Positions 1-12,796 of a stretch of 64,000 bases of DNA are shown here, in pieces (the stretch's first letter is position 1; each line of letters opens with the position of its first letter). The stretch comes from Cheiracanthium punctorium (lineage: Eukaryota > Arthropoda > Arachnida > Araneae > Cheiracanthiidae). The notes under the pieces were generated by a model that searched no databases, had not been told where the DNA came from, and saw only the letters and a program-made list of their open reading frames with translations. A program made the position numbers and the translations under genes. The stretch spans positions 620,001 through 684,000 of the forward strand of contig JAWZYV010002471.1 in the NCBI GenBank assembly GCA_038373885.1. The letters are read 5' to 3'.

Positions 1-380
1 GTCGATATAGGGATGAGATCCTCAGACCTATTGCAGTCCCTTACGCTGCAGCAATCGGAGATGACTTCATTTTGATGGACGATAACTGCAGGCCACATCG
101 TGCTAACTTGGTGGAGGATTTCCTTTTCGAGGAAGGAATCGTACGAATGCAATGGCCAGCGTGTTCTCCAGACATGAATTCAATAGAGCACGTTTGGGAC
201 GCTCCAGGAAGGCGAGTTGTTGGCCGTCAACCACCCCCACAAACTCTTCAAGAACTGGAAAGAGCTCTTCTGGAAGAGTGAGACAGAATACCCCAACTCG
301 TGATTAATAGTCTTATTGACTCCACGCCTGAAAGGTGTTCAACGTTGCTGGCCGTCCGTGGAAACCATACACCCTATTGA
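1..380 (+). pseudogene. Tc1-like transposase, C-terminal half, broken
   Basis: Cut-and-paste DDE transposases of the Tc1/mariner superfamily excise and reinsert their element at TA sites. The frame is open from base 3 at the window edge. It shows the second catalytic aspartate in the MDDN..PH motif (codons from about base 75) and the catalytic glutamate in SPDMNSIEHVW (about 165-200). A TGA at 279-281 replaces what should be a tryptophan after ALLEE. The same frame then stays readable to the family-typical end AVRGNHTPY and a stop at 378-380. This single nonsense change makes the copy a pseudogene. The first catalytic aspartate and the DNA-binding domain lie off the window. Confidence 0.85.
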
Positions 381-619
381 AAATGATTTCCTTTGAAGAA
401 AACACCTTTTTTTATTCTTTTATTCTCATATGCACAAATTGTGTTTTTTTCCTTTTCTACACAAATGCGCAATAAAATGCATTTTTTTTCTGCCAAACAT
501 GTGTAATTTATTCTCATATAACCTACTACGTCTGTCGACCATGCATCAATCAGCTAAAAAGTTTCCCAGCCACAAGATCCACCTAAAACCGCAATATCCT
601 TTAATTGTTTTGAGCAGTG
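1..619 (+). mobile_element. 3' part of a Tc1-like DNA transposon
   Basis: The transposase relic at 1-380 is followed by about 240 bp of non-coding DNA. That DNA ends in a Tc1-type right terminus: the last bases read TTTTGAGCAGTG (608-619) and are followed by TA, the usual Tc1/mariner target dinucleotide. The left terminus and N-terminal half lie outside the window. The terminal sequence resembles inverted repeats I associate with spider Tc1 elements, but the partner end cannot be seen. Confidence 0.75.
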
Positions 620-3600
620 TATAAGAAATAAAATACTGAAAATATCTTACTGCTGTAAAGTCTCCATTTAGACGTACATAAAACAAACTGACTTATGTGT
701 TGTTGAAAGATATACTATAATTATTGCAGCAGAACAGACGAAACACGACTTTTTAACGAAAACGTGCAATAGAAACTCGTTATTAACAACCTCTAATTCA
801 TGAAGTAGCTCGCTTGGCAAGCCATTCATACGTACACGATGTACTTTTAAATCCTCATTTACGAACTAATTTTGAAAAGGTGTTTTTCTAAGAACTTTGG
901 TTTCCGATAAAATTGTAGTTTCCTGGGCATTTGTGAAAGCATTTCTCTGTTTTAAAATAGAAACATTGCCAGGAAAGGATAAAAAGCGAAGAAGGGACTC
1001 TGAAAAATGTATTCTTCAAAAAAATGTTGCTTTAGTTCTGAAAAAGTTTTTTTGTGATGTTAGCTTTTAGCAAAGGCTCAATTCTCTTCTTTATTATAGT
1101 ATTTCTTCACTTTTAGAAAACTGTTTTAAAATAAATGTAAATTACTTAGTGTCAAATGAAAAACAGTTTCACGTCTCCCTAGTTGCAAGGATGCTTGATC
1201 CCTTATCTAGTAGGACTAGAAAATTGAAGTGGCAGATGCATTTAAATGTTTTAAGTATTAGACGTTAAATTTATTATCAAATGAATAAATGTGTAAAACA
1301 AAAGAGAGATAAGCACATTAAGAAAATTTTAATTCAGTGAAAATTAGTGTTTTTGATGTAAATGCTCATCATAACTCAAATTAACTATCGAAAGGTATTT
1401 TTAAACTTAAATATCAAGCAACATTGTTAAAACCCTTGCAGCTCTATTTGTTCTACGAAACATGGCTGGTTTATGCAGTTTCTGACATGTCTTCAGTGTC
1501 AATAACACGTGTGTTCAAATTTTCAGGATCAATGCATTAACTGAACTTATTCTTTTTTTCTTGAAAACTGACTTCAGATTCAGAGGTTCGGAAGGGAATA
1601 TCTAATCTGTAATTTTTCCTTTGAAATGATATATTCCATTCTATATTTCTTAAGAAATCTCACAGTAAAATTAGTATTCATAGTTAATTTAGTATTATGT
1701 TTTTTTTAAGAATAAATAATTTAGTTTTATTTTTTTTAAATTGTAAGAAATACTATTTATCAAAAATAAGTTTAATTTTATGAAATCAGGGATTCCAGTT
1801 TTACAACCAAAATAAAATCTGCAGTGTTAAAATTTACTGCCAAATTTGTTGAAAATGGATAATTTTATATGTGTTACCCGTTAAAAAAAATTAGCTATGC
1901 ATTATTTCTGGTTTTATACCCAGGGATCATTTCCTCGGAGTTTCGCCTGTGGGCATATGGTAGCATTTAAAACAAATGACAATTGTCTGTACTTTAACTA
2001 CAGCCGGTCATGAATTTATATAACACAGAATATATTATTTCAATGCATCATACCTTTGAAATAAACTATTTTTTTCAAATTCTTGGTTTTAAGAAACATT
2101 TTACGTCCTCATTAGCTCGTAAAAGCGAATATTTACTGTATAAAAATAGCTTGCTAAAAGAAAATCTAGACTAAAGTTAAAACTCACCAAAATGAATGAT
2201 CACCATTTTCGGTCTGACGGCGAACAATTATATAAAATTTTTATCTCTTTGAATGCGATCTGCGTGATTTTTGTTTATTCAATGTTAGGGAGTGAAATAA
2301 TACATCATTCAAATATTATAAGTAGCTTAAAATAAGAGATAAACTACATCACGTTCTCTGTTCATTGTATTGACATTTATCTTAACTTCCAGTGCGTTCT
2401 GAACAGTATAAATACGACGGGCACAGCTAATTTCAAACATAACCATATTTAATTAATCCTACTATGTAACTCCCTAATAGACTGTTCTGAAATATTTTTT
2501 TTATGCTGCACCTTAATGACAAGATAATACTAATAATCAAAAATGTTGTATTTCATTGAAAATCATACCATGGCAAACGAATTCCCTAATTTTACCATGG
2601 GCATTTTTATTTTTGTTTAGCTAGTGATAAATTAACCCGTTATAACCATAAATACAATGGGTGCAAGCCACTGAGTATGCTTTTAGCCTCCCAGCCAGTG
2701 ACTCAACAAAACAATATAAATTTACGAATCTTTGACGAAATTTCTTCTGAAGTTTAATTTAGTCTGAAAGACTCAGTATTTCCACACTTTAAATAATCAA
2801 AAATTGTATTTTGCTACACTCTTAAAAGTGTGCTACAGATTTAAGAGGCACATTTTGCTTCTGAAATTTATATTGCAATATGAATCCTATATGAGAGGTA
2901 CACTGGCTGTGTGCCTCATAAGTTAAAATAATAGAAGGTACAATCCTCCTGTGCCTTGCATTAAGAGACACAGTTTTAACAATGTATATGTAAATTAGTT
3001 AATTACTGCGCGAGTAACGAAACTTTAAAATTTTCATTTGAAAACTTTTAGAATTTATAGTTTCTTAGGCATATAGGAGGTATTGCCATGTGGGTTCAGT
3101 TTAGTATATTTCATTTTGCTACCAAGTTTGGCAATATTTCGCCAAAAGTTGGCAAGCTTTGAGATGTTTTCTGCAGTTCAAGAGATGCATACGACCTTCG
3201 ATTTCCGTCATCGGAGCATTAGAAATTGTACACTTCGATAATTTATACAGGTACATGAATATAGTCCCATATTCTTTACGTTTTATCGCTCCTGCATATT
3301 CATTCTAGCTATTTTTAGCTCAATATTTAAAAATTCAACTTTTACTTCTTTTTGATCTTCGCATTTCTTCTCTTTGTTTACTTCACGTTTTTATTTCACT
3401 TTCTATAACAATTTTCTATCTTGGTACAGTAAAGAAACCTCTTGCAGCATACGATGATACTGAGCGAACTTTTTCTTAATTAAAAAGAAGTTCTTCGCAT
3501 GAGGATTAAAAAAAAGCATTTGAAATTTATGTCATGAAAAGATATTTTTGAAAAATCAGCAACAAGCTACTTCTGTGATCGTATCTTAATTAACTTTTGA

Positions 3601-4160
3601 GATGTTAAGTAGTTTTAGCTATTTTAAGTTCATATAAATGTAGCAAAACGATACGATGTTTACTGAAATTTCAGTAATAACTCCCTGTAAAAGTTACGCT
3701 CTATTTCTGCCACAATAAACTCCGTTTAGGAAAGTATAATGTACAAAATAACGAACAGCATGAAAATGGTGGCTTGCCTCATTAATCGCAATGCCTTAGA
3801 TCAATATGTTGGTTATAGAATCTTTTCCTGATGAGTCATGAAAACACTAGGTTTTTATTCTGCGAATCAGTTTCTTTTACTTTGTGTACGGTGGCTTCAT
3901 TAGATGCATAGTAGAAAACGCATCCCAAGAAGTTGCTTTTGTAGAACTAACGAAAGTTTAGTGGAAATTATCTGTACTTGTATATTTTCATACCATATAT
4001 ACGTTTTAAGCGATACAATAAGAGAGATTTTTAGAGAAAGTTTGCTAAAGTAAGATTACGTTCTTCTATAACTGCACCATGAATTTTTTTATATCCTTGC
4101 AAGTTTCGGTATTACTTCATTAGAAAACTAACTGAGTGAAGTAACCCACGTATCTAAGCT
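620..4160. other. AT-rich non-coding DNA
   Basis: No convincing coding region, RNA gene or transposon terminus is visible in this stretch. Only small items stand out: a short hairpin at about 2894-2918 (GAGGTACAC pairing with GTGTGCCTC), and a TTGGCAATATTTCGCC motif near 3126 that recurs in similar form near 35470 and 37390. Confidence 0.6.
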
Positions 4161-4162
4161 GG

Positions 4163-4215
4163 TAAAATAAATAAAAAATTTGTGAAAAAACATACATAAA
4201 ATGTTAGTTATAAAG
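4163..4215 (+). repeat. Half-copy of a palindromic repeat
   Basis: The run from TAAAATAAATAAA through TGTGAAAAAACATACATAAA to GTTATAAAGC closely matches the left arm of the long palindrome at 47958-48071. Only one arm is present, so this is a solo arm or terminal inverted repeat of the same small repeat family. Confidence 0.55.
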
Positions 4216-4279
4216 CTATACGATCGTTTCGACCAAAATTTCTTTCAGTCTTCCTAAGTCAAAGCCCTTCGTCTCACTA

Positions 4280-4760
4280 AAGAGAGGGAATTGAAAAATA
4301 TAAACAAAGAAGCATGTTGCCGCATGGAAAAAAGAAAAGGCGAACAAAATCACAGAGAAAAGGGGATGGGATAAAAAAGAAAGAAAAAAAAAGGACAAAC
4401 AAAAATACATAAATAAATAATAATGACTATAATAGTAAAAAGCAAAGAAGAACACACAAACACAAACATACACAAAAAAGAAAAACAAAAGAACACAGAA
4501 CAAACAAAATAACAAAAAACAAAAATAACATAAAAACAGATTTTTTTAACACAACATATAGAACATCACAATATATAATTTTTTAATTGAAAAAATAAAA
4601 AATAAAAAACATAAAGGTGAGGCAGAAACACATACACAAAAACGGAAACAAAATAAAAAGGGCAAACAAAATAATAGATTAGGAAGGGAGAAAAAGGAGA
4701 AAGAAAGAAAAATTGTAGCAGGAAAAAAGGGGGTAGAGGAAGAAAGTGAATAGAAACTTA
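4280..4760. repeat. Purine-rich low-complexity tract
   Basis: The plus strand is strongly enriched in A and G (runs such as GAAAGAAAAAAAAAGGA) and very poor in T over almost 500 bp. Apparent minus-strand frames here are Phe/Ser/Leu-rich products of the biased composition and are not genes. Confidence 0.7.
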
Positions 4761-5019
4761 CAACAGCTTCCAAGCAGAATGAACGAAAGGAACGGAAGAA
4801 CCATCGTTCAAAAGACGTTCCAAGTGCTGGGATGGAAAAACATTCCAAAAAATCAAGATGGGGCAAAGGCTGAGGAATGCACAACATCTTTGCCTTAGAA
4901 AACTGAAAACGATTATTAGAATTCTAAGAATGTGAGTCAATAGAATATTTGGAAAGCTCGTGCTAAGAAACATACCTCTCATGCTCTTTGAGCCTAAATT
5001 TGAGAGCTCTTCTTATCTT

Positions 5020-5658
5020 CTTAGACATTACGGCGTAAGTTCAAGTAATTGAGTTTTCGTTTTCGAGTAAGTTCAAATTGGGTCTGTATATTATATTTGA
5101 TCGTTACACAAACTGTATAGATTTTGTCGTGTATAGGAGTTATAGATGTTTTACAGGACAACAACTGAGAGTCTTTTTACATTATGCGCTATGGACGGAA
5201 ATTCTTGAAAGTGTACTAGTGCATGTATGGTGTATTTAATTGAGATCACATTGGGTATGTATGTTATGGCCACGGTCTCATGACCTGCATAGATTTTGCT
5301 GTGTGTAGTGGAGACAGTTCCTTCACAGTGTTTATAAAGTAATTCTTATACATTATGACCTAAGGGCGCAAATTATTTAAAATGAGCTAGTGTCTAAATG
5401 GCGCATTCGATTGAGCTCAAATTATGCACTCATGCCATTTTCTTATATACAGCATAAAGCTCAGTGAGTGTACGGTTCACAGTTTTTTATAGGACTACAA
5501 AAAAAAGTATTCTTATTCATTGCGGCTTATACACTCAGATTATTTTAAGTGCACTAGCGACTTAACACTAGATCCGATTGAGTTAGTGAAATTTATTTTA
5601 AATCTTGGTAAAGATCAAGTGTTCGCAAAGTCCAGTGGAGTCAATCCGGATTTTTTAT
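5020..5658 (+). repeat. R1 repeat family, copy a (tandem ~170-bp units)
   Basis: This copy holds three to four degenerate units of roughly 170 bp. Each carries the recurring phrase CATTCGATTGAGCTCAAATT followed by ATGTTAT, then CATAGATTTTGCTGTGTGTA, then a block of the form ACATTATGGCCTATGGACG. The right end at about 5632-5655 carries a damaged form of the terminal hairpin seen at 9190 and 49072. No protein is encoded. The superfamily is unknown; the architecture recalls HINE/DINE-type non-autonomous rolling-circle elements. Confidence 0.6.
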
Positions 5659-5786
5659 ATTGTTTCCCTCAGTAAATATTTTGTCATAATATCTGTGCTC
5701 ATAATGAATATTTAAAATATAGTTTTGATTACAATGTCCAGCACATTATACATTTGACGTTATGTTATACATTACATATATATTTA

Positions 5787-5821
5787 CATTATGTTATATA
5801 TTACATGTGTATAACATAATG
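5787..5821. repeat. Perfect 12-bp inverted repeat (hairpin)
   Basis: CATTATGTTATA at 5787-5798 is matched exactly by its reverse complement at 5810-5821, with an 11-nt loop. It lies in AT-rich DNA with several related TTATGTTATA repeats, so slippage-type origin is possible. Confidence 0.6.
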
Positions 5822-5829
5822 TTAATGTT

Positions 5830-6735
5830 TTAATTGTTTGCTAAGTAGGGTTAGGCATTATGTCCGTTCTTTACTTTTTTACTTGCCTCTTAATATAAAT
5901 GGTGGCAGTGGTATGCGACATAATAGGCGTCACGTGACAAAGTCAGTAATAAAAGAAAGAAAACTACCGTGCATAAATACTTCTCCAAATTGGCAAACAC
6001 TAACTGTTATTTTGGCAGCAATTTTCGTTTTTGAAAAGGAAGTTGACACAGGTTTTGAGGTTGACACAGAATGCAGAGCACTTTTTTGACTACTCATAGG
6101 TTAAAAGTTTTGGCATTTCAAGACACAAATATATATAAGCTACTTCAAAAATCAAAAATAGTACTTTATAAGGGCAGTTAATAGACTGTAATAAGCTCAT
6201 GTTAGAAATTTAATTTATTCTACTACATTTACAGATCAGAATACAAACTTTTATTTTCAAACTTTACATTCATTTCAAAAATTTGAGTTCAATTTAAAAG
6301 TACGAAATTTGTAAAATATTACAATTTTGAATTCAGATCAAAATAGTAGCAAGCGAGATATTAATAATAATAATATTTTAATTAAAATTCAGAACACAAT
6401 GTTTGAGCTGATTTTAATTTTTAAAAATCGAAAATACTTTGCTTCAGGCTGGCAATGCTGAAAATATCTCAAAACAATGTATTTAAAGAATTCTTTCTGA
6501 CATTCTTTTTTATGAAATTCTATTTAATATTATTTTTTCAGCTGAAACTTACTTATAACTATGAACTGGTATGTTCTCAAGAATCTCAAAATCTACATTC
6601 TATTGATAAATTTATAATAGCAGATGAAAACATTCTTCTTCTTTTTTTTTAATTTTACTGATTTCAACATAAAAGAGCACTATTTGTAAAATTTTTCACT
6701 CTATCGTGATTATAAATTTGAACTTAGAAACCATA
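5830..6735. other. AT-rich non-coding DNA
   Basis: No supported feature is seen. Short frames here lack any recognisable domain and have the base composition of the surrounding DNA. Confidence 0.5.
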
Positions 6736-6739
6736 TATT

Positions 6740-6955
6740 AACCAGCCACCCAGGTAGTATTAAGACTTAAGAACCATTCTGTCACGCTTTGGGTCCAGGT
6801 AAGAATCCCGGCTTGGGCATGAATGTTAACTTGTCCTTCCCTTCGAAGGGGGTAACGCTGGCCGCCCACTGGGTGCTCCCCGAATAAATTGAAATCCCAC
6901 AATACCTTCAGACTTGTTGCGGGCAATGCCTAACCGACAAATGCCCGCCTATTGA
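6740..6955 (+). repeat. Degenerate tRNA-derived SINE fragment
   Basis: A GC-richer block in AT-rich DNA. It contains a B-box-like sequence, GGTAAGAATCC at 6798-6808, followed by CGGCTTGGGCATGAATGTT, which resembles SINE heads I associate with arthropods. The body continues to an A-rich run at about 6953. The A box is not clear and no target duplication was found, so this is a degraded or truncated copy. Confidence 0.45.
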
Positions 6956-6959
6956 AAAA

Positions 6960-9185
6960 ATATAGTATAGTAAGCATAATTAAATCTAAAATTATTCATA
7001 TCTTTTCAGTTTGCCAATATTACTTCGTTATCACATAACTACTATCCAATATATTTATATATTAGATTTTAGTTAAAGATAAGCATACTTATTGAATAAA
7101 TAATTAGTTAAAGGAATAAAGGTTCAAGATTAATGGCTGAAAAATCGACCTTGTTCTTCCCATTTCTCAGAGGAGCATATTGGATGTACACATATCCATC
7201 AAACACTAGACTCAATAATTATCTGAAATGCCAGAGTTCATTATGTTCTCTTACTTAGAAGGATAGAAAATTAATTTCGATGATAAATAATATAGAAAAC
7301 TTTCTAAGTATTTCCATTATCAGTTTTTGTATAGTTTTCCATAAGGCACAGAAAACTTGTTAGAGCCAAAAAGCAATCTCGATTTGTTTCTATTTGAATG
7401 TGTTTTGACTTTAAAACATCTGAAAGTATTTCCCATACCACTTTTTGATGTCTGTTATGAAACTTCAATGTTAGATTATGCTACGCTTAGTTTGGTTTGC
7501 CTCATTTGTTTTATGTATTTCTCAGAAGGTCACATTAGGCTTAATCTGCAAACTTCGCTTAAGCCTGGAATACACCTATTCTGGTTGCCGACATCAAAAC
7601 AGTAGTTCTATTAGCCAGTCAGCTGCTGCGCTAAAATTTTAGGACCAAGATCAGAGAACTCTCAGGTGAAGTATACATTAAGCTTATGATATCAAATAAG
7701 TATTCGTCCGAGATTGTTACTTGTTACATTGCACAAATATATGGCATATTCAAAGAAAGAAACATTAAAATACTAAGCTGATTTCCATAATTAAGAGAAT
7801 CCTTACGGTTATGTCGACGGTTGTCTACGTAACGCTTTAAATTAGAAAGATTGCATAGTTTAACAGCAAAAAAAAAAAAAAAAAAAATGTTTCTTCAGAA
7901 TCTGAAAGATAAGAAACAAAATCATTAATTCCACTCTGAGTGATATAAAAAAGAAAATATAGTACACAGTTATCAGTCTTGACATATGTTGACTAGACAA
8001 ACGTAGCTGAATGAAGAACACTTGCTTCAAAATTTGACAGCCTACCAAAGACATGTTCAGAAATACTCTTTCATGGCTTTTCACTAACACTTTCCGAATA
8101 AATGTTATGATTTGAATTTTACTACGTCTGCCACTCCGTACATATGGCTGTGATTACTCTAATTGCTTTAAATATACATTGATTGCTGCTACGTAGTGTC
8201 CTGTACATTTTGTTAAAATTATTTGTATAAATAATTTTCTTGCAGAGAAACCGAAATAGCTTTTAATTAATTACGGTCTGTGGCCATATAGTGGTACATT
8301 TGTATAAATTGTATCTTCGAGACTTTCATCTATTTTAAACAGCAATGTTAAGAAGTTTTTAACTTTGTTGGAAAGATCTAAAAATCAGTATCTTTAAATT
8401 TGATTGTTATTACTTTGCAATAATATGTTTTTTTCCCAATATGTTTAATGCAACTTTTAAAATAACTTTTATTGTATCTATCAATGTTGAGAGTATTTGC
8501 GCAATGCAGCACTGCAAAGCTATATTCAAAATGCTGTAAAGATTTTTGAAACCATCTGATCACTTGATAAGAGGCTTCAACATGGAAAATTAAACTAGAC
8601 TTGTCATCAAAAGAGTTTTCATTTTCTGAAACAAATGACAAGTTTGTAAAATTTGCAAACATCCATTACAGAGTACTTTGAATTGAAAGGATGCAAGTCA
8701 GTCTTAATTTACATCATTAAGCTTCCACCATGGACGACTGTTTATTTAAGAGTTCCTAATAAAAACTGCGATTGCGAGGCCAAAACTTGCTAAACAAACT
8801 TTGAATTGAGATAAATTTCCCCATGCACTCTGTTTGTGTAATCATACCCATTCTTCAAACCTTTCCTTGATCAAACGTTTCCCGTGCTCAAGAAGTCCGT
8901 AGACTTCAAAGCGCCGTACTTCGTCAAATAATGAAAGCACCCTCTAATTTACAAAATGACTTCGTGCACAAGCGAAAGCACCGTACTTGAAAAGTCAAAA
9001 TCTAAACTTGAGTTCAGAATGAAGTTTCAAAGTTAACTTAGTTTTATAAGTAAAGCGGCGTTTGGAACAGTAATCAATTAAATTAAAAGTGGCTGCACCT
9101 TTTTCATGTCTTTTTCAAGAAAAGTTTTACAAATGATAATTTAAATGAATCAAAGATTAATTAATACGTAAACAACAAGAAAAAA
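6960..9185. other. AT-rich non-coding DNA
   Basis: No gene or transposon boundary was recognised. A long poly-A run lies at about 7866-7886. The remaining short frames have no recognisable motif. Confidence 0.5.
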
Positions 9186-9188
9186 AAT

Positions 9189-9920
9189 CTGGAGTGACTC
9201 CACTCGGCATTCCAAACACATGATGTTTACCAAGCGTTTAGATAAATTTCATACAACTCAATCGTATCTAGTGTTCAGACAATAGTGCGCTTCAAATGAT
9301 TTGAGTGTATAGGCTGCAATGTATAAGAATACATTTTTATAGCCGTGTAAAATACTGTAGGCCGTACACTCGCTAAAATTTATGGAGTATTTAAGACACT
9401 GACCTATAATATTCGTACGTAATTTGAGCTCAATCAAATACACCATTTAGACACTAGCTCACTTTAAATGATTTGCTTCCTTAGGACGCTACCTATAGAA
9501 TTACTTTTTGCAACCCTGTGAACAAACTGTCGGCTTTATAGAGAGCAAAAATCTATGCAGGTCATGTGACTGTGACCTATAATATACATACCCAAATTCT
9601 GCTCGATCGAATGCGCCAAACAGACGTTATAGCACTTTCAAGAATTTCCATCCATCGGCCATAACGTAAAAGAACACTCATTTGTTTCCCTATCAAAAAA
9701 CAACACTTCCTATAGACTTCAAAATCTATGCATGCTGTGTGACGGTATACATACCCAATTTGAACTTATTGGAATGCACCATTTACAAACTAGTTCATTT
9801 TAAATGATTTGCGTCTATAGACCGGATTGTATAATTTTTTTTTTTTTTTTTTCGATCCCGTGAATAAACTGTCAACTTTACACACACGAAAATCTATGCA
9901 GACCATGTAATCTTGACCTA
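9189..9920 (-). repeat. R1 repeat family, copy b, cut by a Helitron
   Basis: The copy begins with the terminal hairpin TGGAGTGACTCCA at 9190-9202. It then runs through about four degenerate ~170-bp units in the orientation opposite to copy a. The sequence stops at 9920, where the Helitron start TCTAATATATAAAATTC follows an A. This is the expected A|TC boundary for Helitron insertion, so the Helitron landed in an existing R1 copy. Confidence 0.65.
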
Positions 9921-12306
9921 TCTAATATATAAAATTCTCCTGTCACAGTGTTAGTCACCTAACTCCTCCGAAACCACTCGACCAATTTTAATGAAATTTT
10001 CTATGTATATTCGTTAGGTCATAGAATAGGTTTTTAACTATGTCTCATACCCCTAAGTCATAAGGGCGGTCCACCCCAAAATGTTTAGCCCCCGAGTGCT
10101 ATTAATTTCAATCAGGATTTCTGTGTAGACATTAGCGTGTCGAATCACTTTTCAAATGTGTTTGCCAGATAATGTGGAGAGGGGGGGGGAAGTTAATAAA
10201 ATGTTGAAAGTCGCACAAGGTTTGCAATTTTTGATAATGGATCGCTAAATGTGGTGCCAAAACGCGACAATTTATAATAAATGTAGTTAGAAAACGCCTT
10301 TCGTATATTGTAAAAGAGCTTTATTAGGCGATTTTAATATAGATTTTGTGGTGGTTTGTTACAGTATTGGTTAAAATTTGAGGAAAACTAAAGCCTAAGA
10401 TGATCGTACAATGGTATTATGCCGCGCATAACCTGCCTGGCAAGTACTCCTAGTATTACGCTGAAAAAATTGAAAAATGATTGACATACACCAAAACACT
10501 AAAAAAACTAAAGACTCTATGAATTGCAACTAAATACCATTTATCCTTAGTCATTCCACTAATATTAATTAACAGACGATATTGACATAATTTTAAACTT
10601 AAACATGTCTGGGGGAGATGTGGTTTTGGAGGATAAGGGGTATCCACAAAAGTTTTGAGACGCAAATAATAAATAGATTACTGTTAATATTCACCATTCT
10701 GATGAGGTAGCCGTCTTTACACAAGACACGATCGACGCGTGTCCTCTTGGAACCGCTGTCTTTTTCTTTAGCCCTCATCTGGCCTCTGATTCCATGTTTC
10801 TTTTGAACACAACTTGATCATATTGATTCGAAGCACACACTGATTTTTTAAGTCCGTTCACACCTTTTTCAAACTCTGCTCTGCTTCTTTTCTCTCTAGC
10901 ACCCTCGTTCTGTCGTCTTTTTTTTTTCTCCCACGGGGTTGATTCCTCTTTTCTTACCCCCTCTTACATCATTGGCTGGAGTTTCTGATTTGTTCGTCTC
11001 GGGGAATTAATGCATCCTCTCGTCGAATCCCAGCCATGTAGGTGGATCATTCGGGGATATACCCCGCCAAATTTGCATATCATTTTCGGCCATAAATATT
11101 TTCGGCCATAAATATTTTAACGTTGACAGTTCATTGTGCTATAGTGTCCAGACTGTCCATTGCCTGGCGCCTCTTCTAATTTACGGTCTACTTGTGTGGT
11201 CTTCCCATGGGAACCGTCTCAAAATTATATTTTACTGCTGTTTCACTTCACCACAGATTTCTATTCCGAAGAAGTTCTCTGTGGAACAAGAAAGGAAAAC
11301 ACGGTACACTCGTGGATTATGATGCCCATTCCAAACAGCATTTAAAATGTCTTTGCGGTATAATTGGAATATGCCTACAGGAAGAATATGCCTGGCGAAG
11401 ATTGTAAAACAATTTCAGTAGGCGATTTTAAGATAGATTTCGATTCCAAAGATACGTTTTATGGTACAAGAAAGAGTTGATTCCTATTTTAACATCCCCA
11501 CTCAAGCCAACCTAAAAAATCCCCGTACTTTGGCGAGCTTTGCAGTCATGGGTCTTTGCGAGTTATGCACAAGTTTTAACGGTACTTACGTATTATCCCG
11601 GCGGTCCGGCAAGACAAGCAATTTTTCACCAAGATAAATGCCGGGCACATGAAATTGTTGATGGTTTGGAATACGATTGTACGGTACGGTAAGTACAGTT
11701 TCAACGCTCCCAAAAGAACCAGATGAAAACTAAAGTAAACAAACTAGCGATAAACGCACCAGTTAAGGAATCTGAAGACACTTAATTATTAAAACTACAT
11801 TAATTGGCAATTCAAAATAAATAAAAATGTAACGGCATGCTTTACTTACATGTTGTTCCAAATCGCCATTTTATTTCTAAATTACGATTGCCACATTAAT
11901 GCAAAAAATCGTCATGGTAACTGCATATGTTTAATGATCGCCACCTTGGCGAGAGTCGAGGCGTTAAAGTAGGAATCAACCCAAGAAAGACAAACTGGTA
12001 CATTCATGGATTATGATGCACATTCGAAACAATATATAAAACGATGAAGTATATTTGTAATATACTTGGCGAAGATTGTAAAATAGTTTTAGTAGGCGAT
12101 TTTAAGATAGATTTCGATTCCAAAGATGGGTTTTACGAAACAAGCAAGAAAAATACAGCACAGTCATGAATAATGATACACTTTTGAAACTTAATGGAAT
12201 AAGTAAGAAAAATAGGGACAACGTATAACTAATGATACGATTTTAATATATAGCACTATAGTGTGTATTTAAAACCTGAAAGTGTTTCAGATTTTCATCC
12301 TTTTTT
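9921..12306 (+). mobile_element. Helitron A, 3'-truncated
   Basis: The left end TCTAATATATAAAATTCTC and the following CTCCTCCGAAACCACTCGACC block match the 5' ends of a widespread arthropod Helitron type. They are also shared with Helitron B at 12797. The interior aligns with Helitron B up to the phrase TTTCAGATTTTCATCC near 12290 and then breaks off at the R1 hairpin at 12307. No 3' hairpin or CTAG end is present. It contains short relics reading GDFNIDF or GDFKIDF near 10328, 11418 and 12090 (see findings). It has no intact replicase frame. Confidence 0.7.

Positions 12307-12796
<490 letters not shown>

Noticed and set aside
430..624. 64-codon frame next to the Tc1 transposase
   Set aside because: It lies in the non-coding 3' region of the Tc1 element and runs into the terminal repeat.
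4216..4982. Phe/Leu-rich membrane-like proteins on the minus strand
   Set aside because: They arise from a purine-rich low-complexity tract; no start context, domain or homologue was recognised.
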